A stretch of DNA of 64,000 nt from Prochilodus magdalenae. Taxonomy: Eukaryota > Chordata > Actinopteri > Characiformes > Prochilodontidae. A program made the translations under genes and the position numbers. This document shows positions 11,611 to 27,608 of the stretch, piece by piece. The DNA lies in assembly GCA_024036415.1 (NCBI GenBank), contig JAMWET010006563.1, positions 27,501 to 91,500 of the forward strand, in the 5' to 3' direction. The notes below the pieces were generated by a model. It made no database searches. It saw only the letters and a list, made by a program, of their open reading frames with translations, and was not told where the DNA came from. Positions within the stretch are counted from its first letter, which is position 1, and each line of letters opens with the position of its first letter.

Positions 11611-14600
11611 ATTATAACTGATATAGTCGTTTGAGTCTAGTGGATAATGCCAAAGATTGCTTTTACACCACCTACTTTGAGCTCCAACTTGGCTTTGGAT
11701 TTAAAAAAAATGTTATAATCAGTTTGTTCCTAAAATTTGAATGCTTGTGCCCAGATAATTTTGTTATGGGATCATGTCTGGCCCAACAAGGGTTTTGATT
11801 GAAACAGCTCATTCCGAAAGCCATAAACAGTTCCAACTCTAGCCTTTTGAATTCCAAAAAATTACTTTTTTGTGTGGCCTCCATCTTTCTAGCCAATGTA
11901 CTATAAAATGAAGAGTGTACTTATAACAACAACTACTACAAGGTAGTCTAATCTAATTGACTAATTGTGTATTGCTGACTTTTGGATATTTGTTTGAGGT
12001 CCTAATAAGTAAGAGTTTAGGTTTGCTGTTGACTCATATAAGAAATATTAATGCTATATTATGTTTACAGCCTTTATTTCAGAAATGAAAAATGTGTTCT
12101 GTATTATACATCAGCTGTTATTCATTTAGAAAATTGTGCTACATTTCAAATTGTTACAAATGAATCTACAGCATTTTGGAATAAAACTCGTTATATATGT
12201 GCCCAGAACAAACTCCAGACAGGATCTAGCATTAGACTGCATATAAGCTCTCATGTTTGTGTTACATTTAATATAAAAGCATCGCCATAATTTAATTTTT
12301 TCACTTGCCAGCTTGATCAAGTATAATGCTCAAAATAATGATGAATGGTAATAGACAATGAAGACAATGAAACTGATTACTGTAGATTCTTTAGCTAACT
12401 TAACACAGTTGCCAACATTACTAATAGGTGTTACTTTTATCTGATATGCTAGCTAGCTGGCAAATTACAGGTTAGGATGGGGTGGTCTGCATCATGTAAC
12501 TCTCCATCTGAGGCCCAGTTTGGATCTTGGCCATTGGTTTTGTGTTCGTGTGTCAGTCTGCACATATGTTTGACTGCTGCTTGCCTGTGGAAGTGTGTGG
12601 GCGAATGAGTGTGCGTGTGAAACCTATGTGTTTAGTGGTAAACGGTCTGCAGTGGAATTGCTGGAGAGCAGCCTGGCAGCTGCCTGTTAGCCTCCCACGT
12701 GGAGCTGGTGTGCATGGCGCTCCATCTTTCATCTCCCTCAATATGCCTCCTATTCGCTTTTGGCATGATAAGCTTTCGCCAACTTCCCATCAGAAGGCAC
12801 AAAGCTCCGCTTGGATGTGCTGAGTGAGCGCCTTGGGCTTCACGTGGAACCGGGCCTGCAATCAATGTGTGTTAAAGAGAGCCGGGCTATTTAAGTCCAC
12901 ATCATCTGACAGGAGAAGACACTGACGTCTTTGGGAATTAAAGGAAGATCAGGGTAATTCGATAAAGACACAAGCGAGAATTTGGATTAGTTTGCCTTAA
13001 GTAAGATTACAGGACCCTAAGCATTTTAGCTGCATGAGAAAAGGTCAATCAGTTATGAGTCAGTGTAGACCAGCCACCTGAATATTATTTATGGGCCCTG
13101 GACGGCTGTGCTGACTGTGTTTCTCTGTAGTGGTCATAAAATTGATCTGTAATGTTCAGCGGATCTTCACTCTGCCTCAGGCTTTTGTTTCACCAGTTCC
13201 TGACTATACCGGTTTTACTGTATTACTGAAGGTGTTCTCACATGTACTTGTAGTTAACAGATAAGATGCGAATGGCTTTAGTGCTTTTTGTGTTGGTAAG
13301 TCAGATTTAAATAGATCTCTTTCTGGTTTTAGAGCTTTTGCTGTTCGTTCCACAACTTTTTTAGGATACAGACGCCAGCTGTGTAACACTGATTTAAGGG
13401 CAGTCTTCAGTAACACAAGAACAGCTGCAAATATGGGGCACACTTTGAGGTTCTTTGACCCTTAAAAGTCACAATCATCGTCAGCCATAACAAAAGCATG
13501 ATGCAACTTGATATTATGTGCACATGGTTTTGTTAGTGTTACTTTTTTAAAACAAATGGAAAATTTATTTACATTCATCTATCAGTACAAGCCATAGCAT
13601 TTAACACTATAACAAATCAACTATTGTTGGTAATAAAATCTATTTTGTGTGATGTGATCCATATTTGGACCACCTCTGGTGGCAACTTTGAGTTGGGTTT
13701 GCTGGGTGTTTGAACTTAACTTGAACTTGAATGTTAATGCTTCATTTGTAATTTGAGATACCCGTCAGTCTGTCTCTAAATGTTCCTTCCCTTACCAAGA
13801 GAAGATAAAACTTTGAGGGAAGTTACAAACAAGCCTTCAGTGAGAATAGTGGTAAAATTAGATGGAGAAGCTGGATAATGTTCCCATGCTGGGTCAAATC
13901 TCAGATAGCTCCTTTCTCCATTAAAATACTGGCTGCTGCACCTCAACAGGGCATTACACATCTCAACCATGTGTACAAAATTCTCTGTTGGACAATTTTT
14001 ATTACTTGAGTGTACTATGTTAGTTATATAGGGAGCTATTTGCCAATTGGCAGATTTGACCAAAACAACGCATTCATTTAAGTGACATATATATATATAT
14101 TTTTTATATTGTAGTAAATCTCGCAGTGATATGTTTAGCCCATTAGCTAGCTTACCTGACTTTTCCTAGAAAAAAAAATTGTCAGGCTCTCAGTTAAACA
14201 AAACTGGGTTCTTACTTTACCAGTACACTCAGTGGAGGCATGTCAAAAGTACTGTCAAGTACTGTACACCAGCTTTTAGGACTGGAACTATTTGTAATAA
14301 ACATTTTCAGCAGTATGGTTGGTACCAGGTAGCTTGAGCTGTTTGCTGGATGTAGCATCAAAAATTAAAGGAGGTTAACAAAAGGTCAGTTGAACAAAAA
14401 ATTAGCTGCACCTCTGTTTTAAATTATACTAAGACTGTAAATGTGCTTTTCTCCTCTTGACCCTAATCAGTGCCCTTTTGCTTTAGAAGATGAGATACTC
14501 ATGCTTGCTCTGCTGCCCTGGCCTATGCAGCATTTCTTCTTTCCGCCTGGCCGCTTGGCTGTGGCTTCATTAGCGAGAATGGGCTGTCTTTTTGGAGAGG

Positions 14601-15621
14601 GGAGTATATCACCAGTGACAGAAAATAACACAGTTATCTCTTGGTGAGGAAAGGATCTATTGGACTGGATCTGGGTCGGTTGGCCCCTCAGGGAGCTCTC
14701 CCATACTACTGGCCCCTGACGTGGAGGGCCAGAGAGTGGAGGCCCCTGTAATGAGGCCCTCTGCATGCATCCCTCCAGGGCCCATCACTTCACTTTAGCC
14801 CTCTATCCCTGTCGTCCTCTCAGTCGGTCCTACGTAGAAGAAGGAGGAGGATGATGGAATACAGTTTATTCAAGCGAGGAGAGAGGCAGCCACCTCCTCT
14901 AATGGTTGTGTCAAATGTCACTCTCTCTCTCCCCTCTCTCTCTCTCTCTGTTTCTCCATTTCTCACTCTGTCCCACTCTTTTATGCCCTCCTACTTTTTC
15001 TTGTGACTGCAGACTCTTGTGACTCAGAAGCCTGCGTACAGGGCCCATGGATGAGCTGCATTTGGGATATTTATGTTCCTCTATAGACGTTTCTGTAACA
15101 AATTGTGCCCCAATTTGTCTTCTCTGCTGTTATGTCCTCTTTGTTTGTCTATTTTTATACCTGTTTGAGGAGGCTGCAGTTTTTGGGCTGAGCTCAGCTT
15201 TCTTGGTAACACTTCTAAAACCTCCAGCGATGTTGCCTGTATAGCATTTTATCAGCCTGATACGCAGCATATACAGCTGCTTACTTCTGCCAATCTAAAG
15301 CTTTGTTTGCTTTGATGCCAAAACTACAATTAAGGAATTAAATTGGCTAATTAATTACTATGTCTGGAGAGTATTTTTGAAAGAAGCTGGAATTACTCAA
15401 TTAAAAGGTCAGAAAGGATCCTTCATTACAGTACCTTAATGTGAAAACAGCACAGTACAGAAATAAGCAAAAAACATACATTTGTAAAAGAAAACACAGA
15501 AGCTTCTGCACGAAAAGGCACATAAAGAATACACAGAAGCCTCTGCAAGAAAATATACTTACAGAGATCCAAACTCAAAAAGGGCATAACCCCAATGACC
15601 CCAGTGACCCCTTCTTCCCTT
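11611..15621. other. Non-coding; short CT run near 14915-14950
   Basis: No exon matching the kcnh5 N-terminus and no other gene was found. The stretch 12520-12900 is somewhat GC-richer and repeat-poor. Confidence 0.5.
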
Positions 15622-15680
15622 CACAAACACACACACACACACACCCACACCCACACACACACACACACACACACACAAAC
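15622..15680. repeat. (CA)n microsatellite
   Basis: A CA dinucleotide run with two CCCACA interruptions. Confidence 0.95.
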
Positions 15681-15839
15681 ATCCCGCATCCCGACCCAAA
15701 TTTACACCTAACTTAAATTAACACTAGAAAGCATTAGCAGTCCCTTTGTTAGAATGTGTGTGCCTACCATGAGCCTTCATGTGTGGCTGTTGGTCATACA
15801 TAGTCACACCTCTAGTGTCTCTCTGAGCCAGCGTCAGCC

Positions 15840-16105
15840 TGCAGCAGGTCACTATAATATAAAAAGTTTTTTCTGTACTTAGTGTGCTCCCTCCTTGCCT
15901 TTAGTACAGCTTCCATTTTTTTCAGAACACTTGCTTTCAGATCGTGAGTAATATTTTTCCACACCTCCAAATTTCAGTCTTAGAAGTTGGTTGGATTTTC
16001 TGCCTCCCATGATTTAATTAAACCCCTTAACATTCAGTGATGTTAGGATCTGGACTCTGGATTGGTCAGTCCATTCTTCTGAGAACAACAGAAGCAAAAA
16101 ATTAC
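15840..16105. mobile_element. Decayed DNA transposon (same family as 930-1760)
   Basis: Contains ACTTGCTTTCAG, TTGGATTTTCTGCCTC, CATTCAGTGATGTTAG and GGTCAGTCCATTC in the same order as the split copy. No open frame remains. Confidence 0.5.
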
Positions 16106-16119
16106 GTTTCCTTAAATCT

Positions 16120-16155
16120 ATAATATATATATATATATATATATGTGTATATATT
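16120..16155. repeat. (TA)n microsatellite
   Basis: A TA dinucleotide run. Confidence 0.9.
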
Positions 16156-16594
16156 CATTCATTTATTTCCCAGGTGAATTTTCTCATTCCTAAAATCTCA
16201 TTGGATCGGGGGATTATTGTTAGAGCCGGTTACGTGTTTGGGTAAGGGTGTATGCTGTTTACCTTTCCTCTAACATGAACACATTTGAGTATATGTGAAT
16301 CACACAGCTGTGGGTGGTGGTAGTTTTGGAACAGGAGTTTTAGCCCTAAAGAAATAAAAGTGAATGAATTAGAGCAGGGCACAGCTTGATCTTTTTCCTT
16401 TCTTTTAGATAAATGCCTTTGTCGGTTTTGTGAAATTTTTCTTTTATTGGATTGTAATAGGCCTATTCATAAGCCAGGTATTTAATGCGCTGCAAACTTT
16501 GTGAATGTAGTGATGTGGTATATTCCATTGTGTTACTGTGTCCATCTTCAAACTGCTCCAATGGATCCCTGGATCTCTGCTGTTGTGTAAATGA

Positions 16595-16744
<150 letters not shown>

Positions 16745-17045
16745 TGAGGGGCTTCTTTTATGATCTGCCATTTTATTGTTCCACTCATTATCTGAAAGTG
16801 GAGAAGGTTAATATTTTTTTTGGATTAATGAGAATTTCTTATAAAGTCTTAACTGGAACCTTTTGGATTTTATCTTTATTTGATTTGAAACCGTTTTGCA
16901 TTATATTCATGTTGCCCACACTAGTTTTTGCCTAGTTTTCTGCAGCCACAATAACTTGTTGAAAAGGGGTGGTCTTTTTTATGTAGTTTTGAGATTTATG
17001 TGTATCTGAAAACTGCTTTAGTGTTATTTATTTCCAGAGAGCAAT

Positions 17046-17580
17046 ACAGTAACAGTCAAATGTTTAGACATGGCTACTCATAGAAGTTTTTGTTTGGTAG
17101 CTTAATGCTTGCATTAGAATAAAAGTGAAGACACCAGACTATAATCTAAAACAGCACTCATCGAATTATGCAGCCCACCTTAAAAACCCTCCAAAATGGC
17201 AGCTTTGAGGGTAGATGAAACAGCTTTCTTAGCTTGCACTGGGGGGTTGATATAGCAAAATTCTATTCCAAGAAATTTGGAATGACTTTTATTTGTCTGT
17301 CCATCATGATTTTTTATTGAAAGGGTAACAAGAGGTTTTAAGTTGTGCAAAAAAAAATATGTAAAAGTTTTTTTTTTTTTGCACACCAAAATATATTTTA
17401 GAGATGGTGATATGGCAAAAATATAACATTTTTAATACCTCAAGATTATATGTGGTATATCCGGATATGTTTTTTTAGACATCTCAAAGTTGAAGCTGTT
17501 AAGCGCATCCCTCTAGAGTCTTTAGAATAACCAAAAACAACCATTTAGTTTGGTGTGTCTAAAGTTTTCACTGGTACTGT
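17046..17580. mobile_element. Tc1-like element (subfamily 2), internally deleted
   Basis: The left end ACAGTAACAGTCAAATGTTT and the right end AAGTTTTCACTGGTACTGT are inverted relatives of the fish Tc1 terminus that reads roughly CAGTACCAGTCAAAAGTTTGG. The 535 bp between contain no transposase frame. Confidence 0.7.
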
Positions 17581-17954
17581 ATATTTACCATAAACACACA
17601 GTGTAGCATATGTTACATTACAGCATTTAAAAATGAATTCACATATGTGTTCCACGTGATCCATTTGCTCTGTTTATGTCCCTCATAGTCTGGGTTGGGC
17701 TAAAACACTGGTCTGACTATTGAAATTTTCTTACATTGCTGAGACGTTTTGAATGCATTTTGTCACCAGAGTAGTCATGATATCAGGTAGTGATGTTACA
17801 TAACAGGATCTGTATCACAAATACAGCACTCCTACACATCTCAGAGGTTTTGGATGGTGCTATATTACTACTGGGAATGCAGTTCCACTGCTCTAGAGCC
17901 TAAGATTTATTCTCCTTTAGGCGACACTTGGCATTGAGTATGGTAGCACAAATT

Positions 17955-18346
17955 CTTGCACCCAGAAACAATCACCAGACAGGAATGCTGGGTAGGTTTT
18001 CCATTGTGAAAAATGTGAATGATTCAAGTTTCATGCTTGACTGCACGTGTGACATAAGCAAGGACGGGCCTTATCGCTGTACCTGAGTGATTCAACACCC
18101 ATGATTGTGGACATTCATTGAGCAGTGATGCCCTCCATAAGTCATTCTGTTAGTGGAGGCACTATTGGATTATGGACGAATTAGCTATGGACTAACTATG
18201 GATTAGATAAGAAATCTTCACAACTCCATGCTGAGACGTATGCATGCACCATTGTGAAACATGGCTGCCTGGTAACCTTCCTTCCCAATGTCATTGCAAT
18301 CCAATACTTCCGGCTGGGTGCAGCTATTATTTTGATAATGAGTATT
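17955..18346 (+). mobile_element. Tc1-like remnant (subfamily 1)
   Basis: The left end TTGCACCCAGAAACAATCAC and the right end GGCTGGGTGCAGCTATTATT match the subfamily termini. The inside has GACATTCATTGAGCAGTGATG and GCCCTCCATAAGTCATTCTG, the reverse complement of the 1092, 3095 and 20945 copies, so this copy is flipped. Most of the coding part is deleted. Confidence 0.7.
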
Positions 18347-20200
18347 CACTGAAGAATTCCATGACATAAAATAGATTTTAAAAAGTACAACTTTGTCCCA
18401 TCTGTCTTATTCATATGTATTCTAAATGTATTCTGCTTTTTAGTGGAATAACTTACTGAATACATTCAGAACCATGCATTCAGTACTCAGACATCACTAC
18501 TTTCTCAAAGCATTTTGCACAACACCGCACTTCTGTCCCAAACCCCACAGAACAGGTTTCATTTCAGCCTCCTGTCACCCCAACACCAGTTACTGGAGTT
18601 TTGTTCTCTCAGACATCTAAACTTGTGTCAGCAGAGCAACAGTTAGTCAGAATCAAACCTGTACTGTGCTCTGTGGCACTATTTGTGTCCATAGCCTGCA
18701 CGCAAAGTTAATGCTAAGCTAGCCGGTCAGACTACAGATCTAGCCCCACAGTAACATCGCTGTGAAGGGGGAAGTGGTGGGAACTGAGTAATACACTATG
18801 TTACAATGCGCTCATCATGTTTCATTACTAAACATAATTAAGCCTGTTTAATTGGAACTTTGAAGAAAAAACACTGTGGTGGTAGATTTATTATGATTCT
18901 GCAGTGCTACAGGTCCTATTGTGTGTGTTGCACTTATTAAAACCAAATATCGCAATGCATATGAAAATAATTTTGCCTTATTTTAAAAGGTATTAAAAAA
19001 AGGAAGATACCTCCCTATGCTGATTGGCTTTGGTTGTCCATGTATTTAGATATGCTCTTTTTCACTCTAATACAGAGTAGCTGTTGGGCATTTGAGTACA
19101 AGTTAGTCATGTACTTCAGTGAATAGGACACATCAACCCGAGACCACTTGAAACAAATAAATGAACCAAGTGTAAAAAAAATGCCTCAAAACACCTTTGC
19201 TAATGTGAATGCATTTCAATTATTAATTCACAGTGGAAGTAAGTGCTGGGTTTATTTGGCTGTGTTTATTCTGCGCTTATTTGGCTAAAAGAAAATGCCT
19301 AACTTGCATTTGAAACACATTCGCTTAATGCATTAGGAAAGCTGACTCTATTGCAGTGGGGCTACTGTTGCAGGTGCTAATGTGGGTTACAAAAAGCACA
19401 CTAAGCTCTTCAGATGATATAATTGATGGAGAACTTAAAGTAGAGAAAAAGCTGCATTGCAGGGCTGGTCTCTGTGTTCAAGGAACATAAAGTAAGGGCC
19501 AGTTCACGGTCAGTTACTCTGGCAATTTACCGTGTCTGGATTCAAAGTGACCAGTGTCACTGTGCCTTGACTTGCTGATTCTACCAGTCAGTGGTGACAC
19601 AGGTACAATGCTAATTAACACTTTCTCAGCAGTGCTGCAGCTAGAAATGCCACACTCCTTCCCTGCCTCAGTGGGTGGTGGTTCCAAATTGACCCGGCCT
19701 CAGTTCTGTCCTGCAGCGTCCTACACTTGCACTGGCCCTGTGCTATTTTATTTATTTTCTTTCCGCTGGCTGCTTACATGCTAAATTTCCTGCTGTTCGC
19801 TCAGGGTCATCTCCGAGTGCCTTGTTATCGCCCAATAGGACTAGGAGACCTATTGCCAATCACTTGGAGTAGGAATGGAAATGCCACCCACTGAAAGCGA
19901 TAGCCATTCTAAGCAGCTGTGGGCCAATGCCAATGCTTGCCCAATGCTTTGTCAGCTAAAGCAATTAAAATCCTGACGATTTGATACTATATCCAACTAA
20001 AGCGCCCACCAGTTACCGTTCTGCACCTTCTCAGAGAACACTCTGTTATGGAGCCCAAAGTGATGAGCAGAATATTACAACAAGCAAAAGTTTGAAAGAG
20101 CTGAGAGAGATCTCATTGTTCTAAAGCGTTTCTATATTGTTTGTATAGGTCTGTCCTTTTTCTGGAACTGCTCATCTGCCAGACCATAATCATGCTAACC
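18347..20200. other. Intron, nothing recognised
   Basis: No gene or named repeat was seen. Confidence 0.5.
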
Positions 20201-20249
20201 AAGAGAGGGAGAGAGAGAGTGAAATATATAGAGAAAAAGAGAGAGAAAG

Positions 20250-20321
<72 letters not shown>

Positions 20322-20322
20322 G
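20201..20322. repeat. (GA)n and (GATA)n microsatellite
   Basis: A compound purine repeat: GA units, about five GATA units, then a long GA run. Confidence 0.95.
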
Positions 20323-20709
20323 CAAAATAACAAAATAACGGTCTACCATTCTCCATGAGCCATAGCCACCTGTCTGCAGCTTCAGACTCGGTCTTAAATA
20401 TCCCTGTCTGCCCGATCAAAGAGCAGTGACTGTTACCATGGGGACAGCAACTTTCTGACTTCCCCTTTATATAAAACCACTTTGGAGAACTTTGTGACAG
20501 ACCTGATAGATGGCTAAGCGGGAGAGTTTCCTCTTACTGATGCATCTGTTTGTCGTTCCAATTGCATTCCGTTCCAAATTTCAGCATAATTTCTGCTCTG
20601 AGATATAAACCAAGTCATTCAGAGTGTTTAATGTGAAATGGCGCCTTGCCGAGAAACATACTGACTGGTTTTCTTTACCGTGGTGGTGATAGAAACCAGT
20701 ACTTGAAGC

Positions 20710-20915
20710 ATCTACAACGCAAATACAGTCGTTTGTAAAAGTTTGCGCGGTGCTGGGGAAATGACCTGTTTTGTTGACTTCTAAGTGATTGGTTAACACA
20801 CCCTCTACAGAGAACACACTGCATTTTTTAATTTTATGTTGATGAATGGAACATTTTGGGAGAAAATGCTATGGTAATCAAATGTGGTCTGTGCAAAAGT
20901 TATGGCACACATTAT
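20710..20915 (+). mobile_element. MITE family C copy
   Basis: Starts ACGCAAATACAGTCGTTTG, then TAAAAGTTTGCGC, with CTCTACAGAGAACACACTGC inside and GTGCAAAAGTTATGG near the right end. Non-coding. Confidence 0.55.
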
Positions 20916-20944
20916 ATATAGATTATATATAAATCTATAAATAG

Positions 20945-21775
20945 ATCGATTTCAGTGCTGTTCGGAAAGGAAGATAAAGGTTACCAGGAGCACATTTGAA
21001 AAATTTTGACTGACTGGGGCTACGCACACATGCCAGACATCCCAGCACGGAGTTGTAGAGGTTCCTAATAGTGTCCCGTGTTAATCCATTCTCAATTCAT
21101 CATGTCTCTCCATGTGGATTCGCTGGTCTCCACCAAGACAAAAGCAGAACTTGCCACTGAAGATGACCCACTGATGAGTCTGAGTCTCTCTCTGGCACAA
21201 AGTCATTGCAGTCTTTGGCAAAGTTAATGTGGTGTTAAGGGCAGTCGTCTTAATAGTCTGCGTGCATGTAGTCCTGCGTGCACAGGATGACTCATGGCGG
21301 ACCTCACTGCTTGATGAATGTCCACAATCATGGCTGTTGGGTCACTAGGCACAGGTCAGATCATTTGTTTCGTGTAGGTCTCCCAGATCCTTCGTGTTGC
21401 TAGTGTGTGCCTTTTTCTGTCCTTTGCCACCAACCGCATGCTATGGTAGCATTCACATGACTGGTATGGTGCACAATATGTCCATGACCATCCTCTGTCT
21501 TGGAGCTATGATGCCTCTCAGAACTCTTCCAACTCTTCAAACTGCTTTTGAACTCATCGTTAAGGCATTCTTCACTTGCAAAGGATGCTACCAACACAAC
21601 AGCAGGACCTTATATAGTCAGTCAGGTACAGCAATGAGGCCTGTCATTGCTTACATCACATGCATGGCCAAGCATGAATCTTCAGTCGTTCACATGTCTC
21701 ATGATGGCAAAACTACAAATCAAGTTTCATTTCTGTGGTTGATTCCTTTTGGGTGCAACTTTTTTTGATGATGAC
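20945..21775 (-). mobile_element. Tc1-like remnant (subfamily 1), longest copy
   Basis: Starts GGAAGATAAAGGTTACCAGG and ends GATTCCTTTTGGGTGCAAC. Inside are CCACCAAGACAAAAGCAGA, TTAATGTGGTGTTAAGGGCAG and CATGTAGTCCTGCGTG, which align with the transposase region of the 3095 copy. No uninterrupted frame remains. The 124-codon plus-strand frame at 21394 runs against the transposase and is not a gene. Confidence 0.75.
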
Positions 21776-23400
21776 AGAGTTTAGATATAGTCAAATAGAT
21801 ATAGATGTAGATATTCTAATATGTTAAGCAAATAAATACAAACTTTGCAGGCCTTACAAGCTGAATATTCCAGAAAAATGCCATACTAAGATGTTTAGGA
21901 TGTAACGGAGAGGATGTGTTACATGTTATCATTTTATGTTATCAAATTATGTAAATCTGTAAATCTACAAACTATGTAATCTGACCAGGCGTGTTTAAAA
22001 GTCTTTTGTACCTAGCCTTATACAAATTATTGCACTTGTGTATAGTTATTACAAGTATATATCAGTTTATCAGATTATTATCCTAAACAATCAATCAACA
22101 TGTATCTTCTGAGTTAATGTTCATAATGCTGAAATTGTGACAAACCTGAAACAGCTGTTTTATATAGTACATATTTTTGAACCTCTTCACCATGTATGGC
22201 TTTTTTACAGAAATATGTGTTATGCCAAAACCTTCTCAAAACTCCCCTAAAACCAAGTCATGCGTGCAGCTATCCTTAAAAAAAATATCATTTGTGATCA
22301 TTTTGTGTCATAACTTTGTGACACAGCTTTAAATCTAATGGGCATCTGGTTCCTATCATCACTGTTGTGAACAATTCTTCTAGAATTTCACATCAAACCA
22401 TCTGAATGACTTGGTTTACGCCTTAATTATTTAAGTATACAGAAGTTAGAGAAATCCAATTCAGTTTTACATTTTGTTCATAAAGCCATTAGGAGCTATA
22501 GGATAAAGTCTAATAAATAGGTGAGCCAAAGATTAACCTGTAGAAGAGCGATGGAAAATGGAAGATGTGGAAAGAAAAAAAAACCTGTTCATGATCCAAA
22601 TACTACCACTTCGTCTATGACACATGGTAGCACAGGTCTCTGCGGCTGCCAGTGAAACTGGCTCATTTTTCTTTATTAAAGATGTGACTGCTGACAGTAG
22701 CAGCAGGGTGAATTCTGAAGTGTAAGCATCTTAACTGCTCATATCTAACCACATGCCTTAAAACTTCAGCAGTACTTCAACTTATAGTAGTACAATATCA
22801 GAAATCATACTAGTAAAGCAATTTTCTGAGCTCCAAAAGTTAACCCCTGATTTGGATACCATTAAGCCAGCATTTCACTTTCTGGTGATCTGGCTGCATT
22901 ACAGACCTGCCAGTACAGGTAGAAAATACATCTAGCCTCGTGGAACATTTCTGGCAGGCATTGACTGTAATGCTTTCACCCACGTTCTATTATTTTCTAT
23001 AGTATTCATCCATTTTTCTAATCTAACAAATTCCTACAAGAAACTATCTCTGAAAGGAGGAAAGAAATTCAGTACTGTACTCTCCATCTGCGGTCGAGTC
23101 TCTTTGTTGTTGTATTATGTGTGCACTGTAATGTAAATGCATTCCTTAGGTTGCTAGCAACCTAATTTCTTCTCCTACACATTATCCATTTTTCCAGATA
23201 AGTAACACACTATCAAAATGTTTGTTGAGCTGTTAATAACCTGAGGAATATATTAATGATTGGTAAAACATCAATTAAAGGTTTAATTAAAGATTTAAAG
23301 TGAACTATATTGAAAAATATCACTGGACATATACCAACTAGCAAGTACAGAAATCCACACGCTTAGGCATACTTTACAGCGCAATAGAATCGAATGATAT
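21776..23400. other. Intron, nothing recognised
   Basis: AT-rich, with no gene or clear repeat. Confidence 0.5.
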
Positions 23401-23660
23401 GCACCATCCATCCTGCAGCCAGTGTTTTATTGGAGTAGTGGATTGGCTTCATTATTCTTTATTGTTGGCACAGCCACATATATGATTTATGCTTATCACG
23501 CTTAAATGGATGATTACTCATGTGATTTATCTCAGCTGGCAAAATACACAAACACTGCATTACAATTACGTGCATGATTAAATGGATGGGCATGCCTTTA
23601 CTAATGCTCATTTAACCATCAACATATTTAATGGTAAATAATAGGGATAATTTGGGTGAA
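23401..23660. promoter_or_regulatory. Candidate conserved intronic element
   Basis: Repeat-free sequence with several homeodomain-type cores, for example ACAATTACGTGCATGATTAA and CTAATGCTCATTTAACC. This is a compositional impression only; conservation was not tested. Confidence 0.2.
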
Positions 23661-23854
23661 AACTTTGCATTTGTCTTCAAAAGATCAAAAGAATTTTCCC
23701 TGCACATATGAGTCTGTCAATTTTATGAGAGTAAGAGCATTGGATGAGTCCACAAAATAAGTTTGAAAAGAAAAAGGGTTCACATGAACATGACTATCAT
23801 CACCAAAATCCAGCGACTGCAGCAGCCACATACTTCAGTTAATGACTATCATAT

Positions 23855-24060
23855 AGAGTCGTATCTAAAAGTTTGGGCACCCCTTGTCATTTTTAATGTT
23901 TTGTGGCTTTTATAAGTGAAAAGAAGAGAACATGTCTTCTACAGGGAACAAATATAGTATTTTTAGTATTATCCATAAAATGTAATATTATGTGTATGTT
24001 AATATATATCATGCACAGTAAATGACATTAAATGTGCAATGAGCTATAAAAACCTTTTTA
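23855..24060 (+). mobile_element. MITE family C copy
   Basis: Reads AGTCGTATCTAAAAGTTTGG and GCACCCC, with CTTCTACAGGGAACAAATA about 65 bp on, as in the 20710 copy. Confidence 0.5.
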
Positions 24061-26213
<2,153 letters not shown>

Positions 26214-26525
26214 TTTCTGTACACTATATTGGGACATCTACACATTATATCTACACGAGCTTTATGACATTCTGTTTTAAATCTATAGGCATTCATGTGG
26301 AGCTGGTCCCCGTTTGGAGTTATAGTCGTGCCCACTCTTTTACAAGATTTTGGAGTGTGTCTGGGGGAATTTTTGCCCGTTCATCCAGAATAGAATTTGT
26401 GAGGTCAGACACTGATGCTGGAAGAGAGAGCCTGGCTCTCTTTTATACACTGGTGGCAATTTGTCTGAATAAAACACCCAAATTCAATAATTAAGAGCTT
26501 TGTCCCAGTACTTTTGTCCGTATAG
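26214..26525. mobile_element. Tc1-like element (subfamily 3), internally deleted
   Basis: Reads TGTACACTATATTGGGACAT at the left and AGTACTTTTGTCCGTATAG at the right. The inside, GAATTTTTGCCCGTTCATCC and GTGAGGTCAGACACTGATGC, is characteristic of a widespread fish Tc1-like family; most of the transposase is missing. Confidence 0.7.
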
Positions 26526-26574
26526 AATATTTGGCCTTTTTTAGACTACTTGCCCAAATGTGATTTTTGCTATA

Positions 26575-26830
26575 TCACTATAGTATCCGGTTTAATATTG
26601 TTAGCCCAGACAGAAAAAAAAAACACATGGATTCCAGTTTTTGCATCTCATTCTATAGACACTCTGACTGCTGAAATAGATTTTAAGATGTCTTTTGATT
26701 TCAAATCCAGAGTGATAAATGTGCTGGGATTTGCTACATATTTACTGATGCCAAAGCTGCTACCACAGCATCCCATACCGATCACTTGCTAATAATGGTG
26801 CAGACAATCATCTCAAAAGACCTGATTTAA
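26575..26830. repeat. Unnamed dispersed repeat B, copy 1
   Basis: Contains GACACTCTGACTGCTGAAAT, AAATCCAGAGTGATAAATGT, GCTGGGATTTGCTACA, TTACTGATGCC and CAATCATCTCAAAAGA, shared in order with copies at 34075, 36205 and 59995. It has no coding capacity. Confidence 0.65.
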
Positions 26831-27608
26831 AAAAAAAACTATTTAATTTGCCTGCAATCTGAACATAGCCTTTTGTGCAATACATGCTGGGTATTGTAGA
26901 AACAGAACTGAAATAAGATATTAAAATCTAGTTTTAAGTCAGAATATCCAATATCCAATATTTTCGTAGTGATAATAATGGGGATAACCATATGACGTAT
27001 GTTTTCAAACTCTTGTTTATTAGACTTCCTGGAATAAAAATTCCCAAAAAGCAGACACTTTACTCCCACTGACTTTTCTTTGGGCTTTTATTTATTTCTG
27101 ACTTTCACGTTACTGAATGCTCACCCTTTTTGTGCTGGTTCAGTAGCTTGGATAACTAAAAATGACATAATGCCCAAATGCAATTTCCTCTATATTTTAT
27201 ATGATAAGGAACATAGTATGACCAGCTGAAATAAAATAAGTTTTATGGCCGGAAGTCCGTATTTCATGCTTTCTATACATCTATGCAGGCACTTAAATAG
27301 TCTCAAACCATTTCCTTAAGATAAGTCTTTCTGGGTAATCCTATTCCCAATGAATACTTTAGGCAGCTACACGGCAGATTTCCTATCCTAACAAATCAGC
27401 TACTGAACGGTATCTTTCAGTTTCTCTTCTACTTTTCTCAAGTCTTTAATCACTGTGTCTGAACCCTCAACCCCTTTCATTCTTCCAACTTCCTTTTGTC
27501 ATTGATTTTACTTTTTCAATTCCTTTACTCTCCTTCTGTTCTTTCACAACCATTTATGTCATCTCGCCCCCTCTCCCCTTTTATTCCTTCTCTCCTTGGC
27601 CCCTTCAG
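26831..27608. other. Intron, nothing recognised
   Basis: No gene or clear repeat; pyrimidine-rich toward the exon 4 acceptor. Confidence 0.5.

Noticed and set aside
12527..12823. A 98-codon frame in a GC-richer segment, considered as the missing kcnh5 first exon
   Set aside because: It lacks the conserved GLVAPQNTFLENIV segment and has no donor in the required phase.
21394..21768. A 124-codon open frame on the plus strand
   Set aside because: It lies inside a dead Tc1-like copy and runs opposite to the transposase direction.
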